This document shows, piece after piece, positions 1-7,891 of a stretch of 64,000 nt of DNA. This stretch comes from Providencia zhijiangensis. Lineage in GTDB: Bacteria > Pseudomonadota > Gammaproteobacteria > Enterobacterales > Enterobacteriaceae. The notes under the pieces are model-generated. The model was given only the letters and a program-made list of their open reading frames with translations, ran no database searches and had not been told where the DNA came from. Both the position numbers and the translations under genes were made by a program. The stretch's first letter is position 1, and each line of letters opens with the position of its first letter. The DNA lies in contig NZ_CP135990.1 of assembly GCF_030315915.2 (NCBI RefSeq), forward strand, positions 2,418,001 through 2,482,000, in the 5' to 3' direction.

Positions 1-1
1 C

Positions 2-148
2 GCGCTCAAGCAAGGGCAAAGCGTGGATGAGGCAATGAATATTGTCGCGCAAAGCTATCCACTTCTGGATGATGCCACGCTACAAGCATTGTTAAGCCAG
101 GCGATTTTTGTGGCTGATGTGTGGGGGCGACTCCATGCCGACAGTTAA
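2..148 (+). CDS. Mu-like portal protein (gp29 family), C-terminal end only
   Basis: This is the 3' end of a gene cut by the window edge; the last 48 codons are present, ending in TAA at 146-148. The reading frame is open from base 2 and the end reads FVADVWGRLHADS, similar to the C terminus of the DUF935/gp29 portal family of Mu-like phages. The portal forms the dodecameric ring through which DNA enters and leaves the head. It overlaps the start of the next gene (ATG at 135) by 14 bases, as is usual for translationally coupled Mu late genes. The family call rests on a short fragment plus position immediately before an F-like gene. Confidence 0.7.
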   Translation, partial: ALKQGQSVDEAMNIVAQSYPLLDDATLQALLSQAIFVADVWGRLHADS

Positions 149-1292
149 ACAAGCCGTCGATTTACGCTATGCCATGAGCCTCCCACCTGCGGAGGCGATT
201 GCTTACTTTGAAAGTAAAGGCTATGCCATCGGTTTTCACTGGTATGACATTGAAGCCCAAGCCCATGCCAAAGCGTTTACCGTGGCGGGTGTGCTCAAAT
301 TGGATATCTTGCACGATATTCGCCAAGCGTTAAACGAAGCCCTTGAAAAGGGTGAGACCTATGCCGACTTTGAACGGCGCTTAATCCCCATTCTTGAGCA
401 GAAGGGTTGGCTCGGTAAAAGTTTGGTTGCGGATATGGACACGGGGGAGCTGCACGGTAAACGCTTAACGCCACGTCGATTAGACACTATATTTCAAACC
501 AACCTGCAATCGTCATACATGGCAGGACGTTATAAGCAGCAAATGGTAACGGTGGATGAGCGTCCCTATTGGGAGCGTGTGGGGATTATGGATAACCGCA
601 TTCGTCCTTCTCATGCGGCACTTAATGGGTTTATTGCCCGTTATGATGATCCGATTTGGCAAACCATTTACCCGCCCGATGGTTATCGTTGTCGTTGCCG
701 TGTGCGCACGCGCAGTGCTGAGGATGTTGAGCGCTTAGGGTTGATGGTGCAATCGTCTGAGGGGCGTTTGGTCGAGGTTGAGCAGGAGTATGGTGTGCCA
801 GGTGAAACCCGAACTGTCACCGGTTTTAAAAACCCGAAAGACGGTCAAGTGTACACGCCTGACCCCGGTTTTGGGTTTAATCCTGGACAGGTAAGCTATC
901 AGCCTGAATTGGATAAATATCACCCGACGGCAGCAAGCCAATACATCACAGGCTCACTCACAGGTGCAGATTTCCGATTGGGGTATCAAGAGGCAGTGCA
1001 AGCCCCAACACCGAACCCCGCGCAACGTTATCCCATCGCCGCACGCCCAAGTGGAACAGGAAAGACAACGGAGGCTGTTTATGTGGATGCGCCAACGATG
1101 AAGGATCTTGCTCAGCACGATATTGAACAATTAGATTATTTGTTTGTGCAAGAGATTATCGAATCCCCCCAAAGAACACGATTAGGCGATGATGGTACTC
1201 AATACTATGCAACGCAACATGATAAGCGTTGGTGGGTGGTTGAAGTCAACGGTAATCAATTGCAGCGCGTCACTACGCAAACCGACTTTTGA
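135..1292 (+). CDS. Mu F-like head morphogenesis protein with possible C-terminal nuclease-like domain
   Basis: A 385-residue protein of the SPP1 gp7 / Mu gpF minor head family. Such proteins sit at the portal inside the head and are needed for head assembly, possibly being ejected with the DNA. The family signature is visible as DNRIRPSHAALNG (about residues 152-164) followed by GYRCRCRVRT (about 183-192). The start at 135 is preferred over an in-frame ATG at 108 because GGGGG lies seven bases upstream and it overlaps the portal stop. The last about 70 residues (PQRTR, GTQYYAT, KRWWVVEVN, RVTTQ) form a compact tail that resembles the phage PBECR (barnase/EndoU/colicin-like) nuclease domains often fused here; that part is inference. 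Confidence 0.88.
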   Translation: MPTVKQAVDLRYAMSLPPAEAIAYFESKGYAIGFHWYDIEAQAHAKAFTVAGVLKLDILHDIRQALNEALEKGETYADFERRLIPILEQKGWLGKSLVADMDTGELHGKRLTPRRLDTIFQTNLQSSYMAGRYKQQMVTVDERPYWERVGIMDNRIRPSHAALNGFIARYDDPIWQTIYPPDGYRCRCRVRTRSAEDVERLGLMVQSSEGRLVEVEQEYGVPGETRTVTGFKNPKDGQVYTPDPGFGFNPGQVSYQPELDKYHPTAASQYITGSLTGADFRLGYQEAVQAPTPNPAQRYPIAARPSGTGKTTEAVYVDAPTMKDLAQHDIEQLDYLFVQEIIESPQRTRLGDDGTQYYATQHDKRWWVVEVNGNQLQRVTTQTDF

Positions 1293-1299
1293 GGTCAAT

Positions 1300-1839
1300 A
1301 TGATCACGATAAAAATTGATACGCGAGAATATGAAGCCGCACTGCAAAAGTTGGTTGATGGTATCGAAAGTCGTGCCCCCTTGATGCGTAAAATAGCAGG
1401 CGTCATGGCGGATGCTGTTGAGGAAAACTTTGCCCAAGAAGGTCGTCCCGCGTGGTTGGGTTGGAGTCCGGCTTATGCTCGCCGCCGTGCCGGTGGTCGC
1501 ATTCTGCAAGACAGTGGACGACTAGCCAGCAGTATCGGTCAATACAGTGATAATGATAGTGCCGTTGTGGGAACCAATGTGAAGTATGCCCGCATCCATC
1601 AGGAAGGGGGTGAGATTAATATGCCAGCCCGGAGTCAGCAGGCGTATTATCGTCAGCGTAAAGATGGCACCGTCGGCAATCGCTTTGTGAAAAAGTCCCG
1701 CAGTAACTTTAGTCAGTACCATACGTTGCCAGCGTATAAAATTAAAATCCCTGCGCGTCCGTTCTTGCAATTGGATGATGCCGATGAGACGCGCATTACA
1801 CGCACAGTAGAAGACTATCTCACCCAATTAATTGAGTAA
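1300..1839 (+). CDS. Mu G-like phage virion morphogenesis protein
   Basis: A 179-residue protein of the phage virion morphogenesis family, the counterpart of Mu gpG, which acts in head-tail joining or tail completion. It begins MITIKIDTREYEAAL and carries the typical GRPAWLGWSPAYARRRAGGRILQ stretch in two parts (PAWLGWSP; GGRILQDSGRL), which marks the family. The ATG at 1300 is chosen because GAGG lies just upstream and the F-like stop is only seven bases before it; an upstream in-frame ATG at 1189 would overlap F by over 100 bases. It is the last gene before the late promoter of the capsid genes. Confidence 0.85.
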   Translation: MITIKIDTREYEAALQKLVDGIESRAPLMRKIAGVMADAVEENFAQEGRPAWLGWSPAYARRRAGGRILQDSGRLASSIGQYSDNDSAVVGTNVKYARIHQEGGEINMPARSQQAYYRQRKDGTVGNRFVKKSRSNFSQYHTLPAYKIKIPARPFLQLDDADETRITRTVEDYLTQLIE

Positions 1840-1910
1840 GTCCAAATAGTGCCTGTAAGACGCTGTGAGCGATTATCACTATTTAGAGTGTCATTGTTCG
1901 TGGTGAGGTG

Positions 1911-1938
1911 TTTAAATCGTTTTTAAATGGGGTTTAAA
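1911..1938. other. Three phased TTTAAA tracts, candidate gyrase/bending site
   Basis: TTTAAA occurs at 1911-1916, 1922-1927 and 1933-1938, that is, exactly 11 bp apart, in the 216-base gap between the G-like and I-like genes. A/T tracts repeated at about one helical turn bend DNA. In phage Mu the strong gyrase binding site lies between G and I, so position and phasing both suggest an equivalent site. Gyrase binding itself is inferred. Confidence 0.4.
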
Positions 1939-2003
1939 TGCGTTATCGTAGCGCTAATGAATCGATAGTCTCTTAACCCCACCTTTTTTAATTTCCTCTC
2001 GAG

Positions 2004-2056
2004 TGCTGAACCTCTTCACACACTCCCTCTTATTGGCAGTTGCTATGCTGCCAGCA
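2004..2056 (+). promoter_or_regulatory. Late promoter of capsid operon (C/Mor-type), copy 1
   Basis: The motif TGAA-CCTC-TTCA at 2007-2018 is an inverted repeat. It is followed after 25 bases by a -10-like TATGCT at 2044-2049, with no -35 hexamer. The same TGAACCTCTTCA, with the same spacing to a -10, recurs at 14044-14086. Mu late promoters are driven by the C activator bound upstream of a poor -35, and PI is located just before gene I, matching this site. A further inverted repeat (TGGCAG...CTGCCA, 2034-2053) spans the -10. The expected start point falls on or next to the ATG at 2056. Confidence 0.65.
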
Positions 2057-3156
2057 TGAAAAAATACATTGCCGCTTGTGTCGCTGAAATCCTCAGCCAA
2101 AACCTTAACGAAATCCAGCTTTTCCCCGCTGGTGAGTTCCGTGCTGTCGATGGTCGCCCGTTTGAATGTGACCACTGGCTCATGACCCGTGAACTCGCCG
2201 ACGTTTTAATTGCACAAGTTGCGGCACGTCAGACGCCGTATGTGATTGATTATGAGCACCAGACATTGCGTGCAGCGACCAACGGACAGCCAGCGCCTGC
2301 AGCAGGTTGGTTTACGGCGTTGGAATGGCGCGAAGGCGATGGACTGTATGCCGTCAATGTGGAATGGACGGATGCGGCGGCGGCTGCCATTAAAGCCAAA
2401 GAGTACCGCTTTATTTCCCCTGTCTTTAATTACGACAAAAACGGTCATGTGACAGTGCTGCTCCATGCTGCCCTGACCAACACCCCCGCAGTAGATGGTA
2501 TGGATGAAGTGATGCTTGCCGCTGCTTCTCAGTTTGCTGCACTTTCTCAACCCACCGAAGAGGATCTCACTGTGGATGAAGAACTCATCAAAGAGCTACT
2601 CAGTAACCTGCGTTGGATGCTGAACTTGCCTGCTACGGCAACGGCTGACGATATCAAAACCGAACTGCAAAAAGCCATTGACCTAATTTCCAATGGTCAA
2701 GGCACAACCGTGGCTGCCAATCAAAGCTTGGTCGATTTACTCAAAGGTAAAGAGACGTTAATTGCTGACCTGTCCAGCAAAGCTTATGACCCTGCTAAAC
2801 ATGTGCCACTCGCAGGCTATCTTGAGCTACAAGAAAAGCTCAATCAAGCCGTTAATGCGGGGCAGCAGCAGGAAATGAACGGGCTTATCCAAGCCGCACT
2901 CAGCGATGGGCGTTTAAATGCGGGCATGAAGGATTGGGCGGAAGATTTAGGGCGTAAAGACCCCGACGCACTGAAAGTTTTTATTGCCAAATCTACCCCC
3001 ATTGCAGCGCTGTCAACGTTGCAAACGGGCGGTAAAGCCCCAGCGGGTGCGGAGCACAGTGCAGCAGGTGCGACCGAGCTGACGGCTGAGCAGTTAGCGA
3101 TTTGCAGCCAGTTCGGGCTAGACCCCGAAGAATTTAAAAAACAGTTGGGAGAATAA
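2056..3156 (+). CDS. Mu I-like capsid protease and scaffold protein
   Basis: A 366-residue protein of the Mu gpI family. The N-terminal part is the head maturation protease and the C-terminal part (from about residue 175) is a helical, charged, Ala/Gln-rich segment expected to act as scaffold. Family features are LFPAGEFRA near residues 22-30, YVIDYEHQ around 75 with a candidate catalytic His, and YRFISPVF around 120 with a candidate Ser. The ATG at 2056 has no Shine-Dalgarno sequence and lies at the predicted transcription start of the late promoter, so the message may be leaderless. In Mu an internal start yields a separate scaffold (Z); an equivalent start was not identified here. Confidence 0.88.
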   Translation: MKKYIAACVAEILSQNLNEIQLFPAGEFRAVDGRPFECDHWLMTRELADVLIAQVAARQTPYVIDYEHQTLRAATNGQPAPAAGWFTALEWREGDGLYAVNVEWTDAAAAAIKAKEYRFISPVFNYDKNGHVTVLLHAALTNTPAVDGMDEVMLAAASQFAALSQPTEEDLTVDEELIKELLSNLRWMLNLPATATADDIKTELQKAIDLISNGQGTTVAANQSLVDLLKGKETLIADLSSKAYDPAKHVPLAGYLELQEKLNQAVNAGQQQEMNGLIQAALSDGRLNAGMKDWAEDLGRKDPDALKVFIAKSTPIAALSTLQTGGKAPAGAEHSAAGATELTAEQLAICSQFGLDPEEFKKQLGE

Positions 3157-3159
3157 ACC

Positions 3160-3552
3160 ATGACCCAAGACCGAAATACCCCTCACCGCGACGGTGAATT
3201 CTTTGCGGTACGTTGCGCCGCCGCTGCACGTATCTACGGCGGGCATATTGTGTGCGCTAATGCGGCGGGGTTTGCTGTCCCAGGCGCACCCGGTTTAACC
3301 GTGTTAGGCGTCTCGGATGATTTTGCGGATAACCGCGACGGCGAACAAGGCGATATCAGCGTGATGGTACGCCGCCAAAAAGCCTTTTGTTTTGGTAATG
3401 ATACCGCCAAGCCTGTCAAGCAAGCTCATGTGGGCAAATTATGCGACGTGAAAGACTCAGTGACCGTGTGTGAAGCCGATGAAGCCAGCACCACGCCAGC
3501 GGGTCGCGTGTTAGAAGTCACCGATGATGGTGTCTGGGTCATGATGGGTTAA
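3160..3552 (+). CDS. Small capsid-associated protein (possible head decoration/cement protein)
   Basis: A 130-residue protein lying between the protease/scaffold and the major head gene, three bases after the former. It has Ala/Gly/Val-rich beta-type composition (GGHIVCANAAGFAVPGAP; GRVLEVTDDGVWVMM), similar in style to DUF2190-like or capsid cement proteins found at this position in other phages. There is no signal peptide or membrane segment. A role in stabilising the capsid surface is inferred from position and composition only; no catalytic motif is visible. Confidence 0.6.
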   Translation: MTQDRNTPHRDGEFFAVRCAAAARIYGGHIVCANAAGFAVPGAPGLTVLGVSDDFADNRDGEQGDISVMVRRQKAFCFGNDTAKPVKQAHVGKLCDVKDSVTVCEADEASTTPAGRVLEVTDDGVWVMMG

Positions 3553-3565
3553 TTAGGAAAATACC

Positions 3566-4474
3566 ATGATTGTAAATAAAGCAAACCTGAGTGCGTTATT
3601 TGTCAGTATTAATATGACGTTTAATAACGCGTTAAAAGAAGCCCCAAACACGTGGCAAAAAATTGCCATGAAGGTGCCGTCAACTGGAAAATCAGAGCAG
3701 TACAACTGGTTATCGAACTTCCCTGCAATGAAACGCTGGGTGGGTGAAAAAGCGGTTAAGTCGCTATCTGCCCATAAATACACTATCGAAAACGATGATT
3801 GGGAAGCCACGATTGAGGTTGACCGCAACGACATCGAAGATGACAGCACAGGACAATACGCTATTCAGGCGAAAGGTGCGGGTCGTTCTGCGGGTATGCT
3901 GCCTGATGAAATTGTCTTTGAAGTGTTGAACCTTGGCTTTGAGCGTCCATGCTATGACGGTCAATACTTCTTTGATACTGACCACCCAGTGGGTAAAAAC
4001 TCGGTTTCCAATAAAGGCAGCAAAAAGCTGTCCATTACAACACTGGATGCAGCCATGGCGTCTTACGGTGCAGCGCGTACCGCCCTGCGCAACATGAAAG
4101 ACGATGAAGGTCGTCCGTTAGATGTGAATCCCAACATTCTGTTAGTCCCACCTGCACTGGAAGATGTCGCGAATGCCCTCATGACGGCTGACCGCTTAGA
4201 AGATGGCAAAGTGAACATCTACAAAGGCACGGCGGAAGTGGTGGTCTCGGCGCGTATCACCTCCGATACCGCGTGGTTCTTGCTGGATACCACTCAAGCC
4301 GTACTGCCAATCATTTACCAAGAGCGTAAAGCGCCTGTGTTGGTTGAGCAAACCGACATGAACAGTGATGGCGTCTTTATGCGTAAGAAGTTCAAGTTCG
4401 GTGCCGAAGCACGTGCCGCAGGTGGCTATGGTTTCTGGCAGTTAGCCTATGGCTCAACAGGGAGTGACGCATAA
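3566..4474 (+). CDS. Mu T-like major head (capsid) protein
   Basis: A 302-residue protein of the Mu gpT major head subunit family; hundreds of copies form the icosahedral shell. It begins MIVNKANLSALFVSINMTFNNAL, with the family segments WLSNFP.MKRWVGEK (about 50-64) and ENDDWEATIEVDRNDIEDD (about 74-92). The length matches the family (about 300). It is preceded by GGAAA at a normal distance, and its stop overlaps the next ATG (TAATG at 4472-4476). It is expected to be one of the most abundant late products. Confidence 0.92.
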   Translation: MIVNKANLSALFVSINMTFNNALKEAPNTWQKIAMKVPSTGKSEQYNWLSNFPAMKRWVGEKAVKSLSAHKYTIENDDWEATIEVDRNDIEDDSTGQYAIQAKGAGRSAGMLPDEIVFEVLNLGFERPCYDGQYFFDTDHPVGKNSVSNKGSKKLSITTLDAAMASYGAARTALRNMKDDEGRPLDVNPNILLVPPALEDVANALMTADRLEDGKVNIYKGTAEVVVSARITSDTAWFLLDTTQAVLPIIYQERKAPVLVEQTDMNSDGVFMRKKFKFGAEARAAGGYGFWQLAYGSTGSDA

Positions 4475-4815
4475 TGCCGATTATCATTACCGCTAAGATT
4501 AATGGGTTTCGTCGCTGTGGGATTGCTCACAGCGATACCGCCACGGAGTACCCTGATGACCACTTCACAAAAGAGCAGCTTGCGACGCTACAAGCGGAGC
4601 CGATGCTTGTGGTGTCTGTGGGGACTAAAGATGCGGCGAAACAGCAACCCGATGCAGGCGCAGACAAGCAGATTGCGGCGCTGAAAGCTGAAGTAAAACG
4701 CTTGACGGGTGAGAATGAATCCTTGCGTGCTGAGCTTGTATCGTTAAAAGCCACAGGCACAGTGCCATCCGATGATAAAGAATCGGATGATAAAACAGCA
4801 CCGAAAGGCAAGTAA
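4474..4815 (+). CDS. HI1506-like head/tail accessory protein (Mu gp35 position)
   Basis: A 113-residue protein overlapping the major head stop by one base. The N-terminal half (ITAKINGFRRCGIAHS; FTKEQLATLQAEPMLVV) matches the HI1506-related family found after the capsid gene in FluMu- and Mu-type phages. The second half (about 60-113) is a charged coiled-coil-like segment, ALKAEVKRLTGENESLRAEL, ending in a Lys/Asp-rich tail. The exact role is unknown; position suggests head completion or neck function. Confidence 0.75.
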   Translation: MPIIITAKINGFRRCGIAHSDTATEYPDDHFTKEQLATLQAEPMLVVSVGTKDAAKQQPDAGADKQIAALKAEVKRLTGENESLRAELVSLKATGTVPSDDKESDDKTAPKGK

Positions 4816-4826
4816 CGGAGAACGTC

Positions 4827-5255
4827 ATGTACGCCACACAAGATGACATGGTGAAAACCTTTGGGAAACGCGAGTGCGTGAGCCTGACCGATGAAAACAT
4901 GACGGGAAGCGTTAATGCTGAGGTGATGGAAAATGCCTTGCAACGTGCTAGCGCTGAAATCGACGGTTACCTTGTGGGGCGTTACTCGCTCCCGTTCGCC
5001 GACGGCGCACGGATATTAACGGGGCGATGCTGTGATATCGCCCGCTATCATCTCGCTACAGCATATCGCAGGCTCAGTAATGAAATTCAAGCGCGTTATG
5101 ACGATGCCATTCGCTTTTTAGTTAAAGTAGCGGAAGGCAAAATTAGCCTGGGTCGCTCGGATAATGGACAAGTGATCCAGTCATCCTCGCAAATGAAATT
5201 TGGGAGTAGCAAACGTCAGTTCGGTCGTGATTCAACCGGTGGAGGTGCATTTTGA
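4827..5255 (+). CDS. DUF1320 head-completion protein (Mu gp36 family)
   Basis: A 142-residue protein of the DUF1320/Mu gp36 family. The opening MYATQDDMVKTFG and the central segment ASAEIDGYLVGRYSLPF (about 38-54) followed by CCDIARYHLA are typical. These proteins resemble head-tail connector adaptors that add to the portal ring. It is preceded by GGAG and overlaps the next gene by four bases (ATGA-type coupling, 5252-5255). Confidence 0.85.
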   Translation: MYATQDDMVKTFGKRECVSLTDENMTGSVNAEVMENALQRASAEIDGYLVGRYSLPFADGARILTGRCCDIARYHLATAYRRLSNEIQARYDDAIRFLVKVAEGKISLGRSDNGQVIQSSSQMKFGSSKRQFGRDSTGGGAF

Positions 5256-5905
5256 TCACCCAAATTGAAAGTGGGATCATCCAACGCCTTACGCTCGGTA
5301 TGGGGCATATGTTACGTGAAATTGCCAGCTACAGCGGTGAACTCGATGTGGATATGGGCAATATCGTCCGTGCGTTTCCGGCTGCCTGGGTCACGTTCGG
5401 TGGTATCACGAACAGTAAATACACCAGTATCAGCCGCCAAAAAGTGATTGTCACGGGTAAGTTTGTGGTGATGGTGGGTGATTATAACACGCGCAGTGAT
5501 GCCGCAAGCCGTATGGGTGGCGCTAACCTCAATGAGGTGGGCACCTATCGACATATACACGGTGTTCGTCGTTTGTTAACGGGGCAGGATTTAGGGTTGA
5601 CCATCGACCCATTGACACCTGGCGTCGTGAGAACCCTTTACAACACGCAAATTAACGAGCAAGCGTTGTCAATTTTTGCGTGTGAGTTTGAAACACGCTG
5701 GCATGAGGATGTGCTGAAAAATGGTGAGTGGCCGGAGTTTACTCAGAACCCCGAAGATGCGGACAACCTCTTTAATCGTTATCGCGGGAAAGTTCAGCAA
5801 CCTGACCCTGATTTACTGCGTGTGGGGTTGCACTATGACCCACCAGGCGTAGGCAGCGTTGAAGAGCCTGCTGATTTAGTGCCGACAAGGAAACCCACAC
5901 TATGA
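5252..5905 (+). CDS. DUF1834 tail-terminator-like protein (Mu gp37 family)
   Basis: A 217-residue protein of the DUF1834/Mu gp37 family. Its position between the gp36-like adaptor and the sheath is that of Mu genes expected to give tail termination or neck proteins. Visible family segments are FPAAWVTFGG (about 43-52), a beta-strand run KVIVTGKFVVMVG and a His/Arg region HGVRRLLTGQDLG. The start overlaps the previous stop, and the stop overlaps the next start by four bases, so the three genes are coupled. Confidence 0.8.
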   Translation: MITQIESGIIQRLTLGMGHMLREIASYSGELDVDMGNIVRAFPAAWVTFGGITNSKYTSISRQKVIVTGKFVVMVGDYNTRSDAASRMGGANLNEVGTYRHIHGVRRLLTGQDLGLTIDPLTPGVVRTLYNTQINEQALSIFACEFETRWHEDVLKNGEWPEFTQNPEDADNLFNRYRGKVQQPDPDLLRVGLHYDPPGVGSVEEPADLVPTRKPTL

Positions 5906-6087
5906 AGACGCTTTTCGTTAAAGCCTCGCAAGGCTTGCGGGTGTCATTTGAACACCAACACCGCCGCTATATTACTGACGCGGAGGCAATCTCTGTTCCT
6001 GATACCGCGTATTATCGCCGCCTGTTGACTAATGGTGATTTAGTCTCGGTGAACAAAAAAGCCAAAAACAAAGGACAAAAATCATGA
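5902..6087 (+). CDS. DUF2635 small tail protein (Mu gp38 family)
   Basis: A 61-residue protein coupled to its neighbours by four-base overlaps on both sides. It matches the pattern of the DUF2635 family, a small protein always encoded just before the sheath gene in Mu-like phages (YITDAEAISVPDTAYYRRLLTNGDLV, read in two parts). The C terminus is Lys-rich. Function is unknown; genetic linkage points to tail assembly. Confidence 0.75.
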   Translation: MKTLFVKASQGLRVSFEHQHRRYITDAEAISVPDTAYYRRLLTNGDLVSVNKKAKNKGQKS

Positions 6088-7505
6088 CAGTAACCTTTGA
6101 TACCATTCCAGGCAGCATCCGCAAGCCAGGGAAATATCTTGAGTTCAATACGCGGATGGCAACCCGAACGTTGCCCGGTAACCCGCAAACCTTATTAATC
6201 ATTGCGCCCATGCTCTCATCGGCGCAAGTTGCCCCATTAACCCCCATTGATATCTATGATGACAGTGTGGCTGGGACTGCGTTTGGTGAGGGTTCACTGG
6301 CGCATCTCATGGCGAAATCCGCTATCAGTGCGAATAATTATTTGCAGCTTCAAGTGATTGGGATTGAGGAGGCCGTTGCCGGTAAAAAAGCCACGGCAAC
6401 CGTGACCATTACCGCGCCAGCCACTCGTAGCGGTACGCTCTCATTGTCAGTATGTGGTGAGCGTTTAGATATTCCTGTTGAAACTGCCGATACTGCTGCA
6501 GCGCTGAATCAAGCCGTTTTAGAGGCGGTTAATGCTCGCGGTGATTTACCTGTTGTTGCGAGCTTAGAAGGTGAAGAAAGTACCGTTCTGACACTCACCG
6601 CTAAACAGTCCGGGGCTTGGGGTAATGATATTGCCCTTGAGGTTCAATCCACGGCTAAAGGGGTCACTGCAACAGTGACCGCTATGCAAGGCGGTGAAAA
6701 CAATGCGGATATTCAGCCCGCTTTGGATGCGGTTTTTGCTGCGGGTCATAACATCATTGCGCAGCCGTTTAGCGATAAAGATTCGCTCTTAAAACTGCGC
6801 ACCCACCTTGAAAAAGTCAGTGGTGCATTAGAGCAACGTGGCGCAATTGGTGCTGCAGGATGGACTGGCACATTGAGCACGGGCACCACCTTAGCCAGTG
6901 ATATTAATGATGGTCGGACATCTATCGCATGGTATCCCGGCTCGGTGAAATTACCGTGTCAAATTTCCGCTGCATACGGTGCAGTCATTGCGTTTGAAGA
7001 AGACCCTGCGCGTCCTCTGAACACCCTTGAGCTTAAAGGCTTAGATATTGCGCCAGTGACTAAGCGTGCGGGACGCAATGAGCAAGAAAACGCCTTACAC
7101 AATGGCTTAACGCCGCTTGAGGTGGGCGCAGGCAACCGCGTGCAAATTGTGCGAGCTGTCACCACCTACACCCGCAATGTGGAAGGTGTGGAAGATACAG
7201 CGCTGTTGGACTTAACCACCATTCGCACCTTGGATTATACCCGTAAAGCGTGCCGTGAGCGTCTCTCCCAGCGTTTTCCGCGTGAAAAGCTCAATGAGCG
7301 TACTCGTGCGAAAGTGCGTTCAGAATTGCTGGATGTGCTGATTAAGCTGGAAGAGGAAGAAATCCTCGAAAACGTGGAAGAAAACAAAGGGATGCTGTTG
7401 GTTGAGCGCGACGGTAAAGACCCGAACCGACTAAACGCGGCTATCCCTGCCGATGTTGTTAATGGCTTGCATGTGTTTGCGGGTCGTATTGACTTGCTCG
7501 TCTAA
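6084..7505 (+). CDS. Mu L-like tail sheath protein
   Basis: A 473-residue contractile tail sheath subunit, the counterpart of Mu gpL. The sheath surrounds the tube and contracts to drive it through the cell envelope. The start MTVTFDTIPGSIRKPG is typical of the family, and the conserved C-terminal half carries NALHNGLTPLEV and VQIVRAVTTYTRN (about 340-370) with a helical end leading to NGLHVFAGRIDLLV. The length is in the normal range for Mu-type sheaths. It confirms that the phage is a myovirus. Confidence 0.93.
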   Translation: MTVTFDTIPGSIRKPGKYLEFNTRMATRTLPGNPQTLLIIAPMLSSAQVAPLTPIDIYDDSVAGTAFGEGSLAHLMAKSAISANNYLQLQVIGIEEAVAGKKATATVTITAPATRSGTLSLSVCGERLDIPVETADTAAALNQAVLEAVNARGDLPVVASLEGEESTVLTLTAKQSGAWGNDIALEVQSTAKGVTATVTAMQGGENNADIQPALDAVFAAGHNIIAQPFSDKDSLLKLRTHLEKVSGALEQRGAIGAAGWTGTLSTGTTLASDINDGRTSIAWYPGSVKLPCQISAAYGAVIAFEEDPARPLNTLELKGLDIAPVTKRAGRNEQENALHNGLTPLEVGAGNRVQIVRAVTTYTRNVEGVEDTALLDLTTIRTLDYTRKACRERLSQRFPREKLNERTRAKVRSELLDVLIKLEEEEILENVEENKGMLLVERDGKDPNRLNAAIPADVVNGLHVFAGRIDLLV

Positions 7506-7516
7506 GGAGAACACGA

Positions 7517-7891
7517 ATGCTAGAAGAATATGCAGGTGCGATTGTCCTCGAAATCGATGGTCGTGAAGTGGAAGTCACGAGCATGGATGTTCAACAAGTC
7601 ACGGGGCGCAAGCTGGTTAAAACCATGAACAAAACCGGGCGTGCCAAAGGGTTTATGCGTGGCATTGAAACCATTGAGTTATCGATTTCAGTGGTGATCC
7701 CTTTAAATGGTGATATGGATTGGGCGGCAATTGAAGGCGCGAAACTGACGCAATACCCAATTAGTGGAACGGGTGGTAAGCGCATTTCGTACCTTGACTG
7801 CTTTGTCACCGAAGTTGGTGAGAAATACCAAGTGGATGGCGAAGCCCAACGTGACCTTAAAATGAATGCGCTGCGTAAGGTGGTTGAGTAA
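7517..7891 (+). CDS. Mu M-like tail tube protein
   Basis: A 124-residue tail tube protein following the sheath by eleven bases with an AAGGAGAA ribosome site. The segment EIDGREVEVTSMDVQQVTGRK in two parts (VEVTSMDV; TGRKLVKTMN) and the beta-rich remainder are typical of the Mu gpM tube family. The tube forms the inner channel for DNA. Its stop overlaps the next start by one base. Confidence 0.88.
   Translation: MLEEYAGAIVLEIDGREVEVTSMDVQQVTGRKLVKTMNKTGRAKGFMRGIETIELSISVVIPLNGDMDWAAIEGAKLTQYPISGTGGKRISYLDCFVTEVGEKYQVDGEAQRDLKMNALRKVVE

Noticed and set aside
1182-1827. Minus-strand open frames opposite the G-like phage gene
   Set aside because: They overlap a well-supported coding gene on the plus strand and have no ribosome site or recognisable domain.
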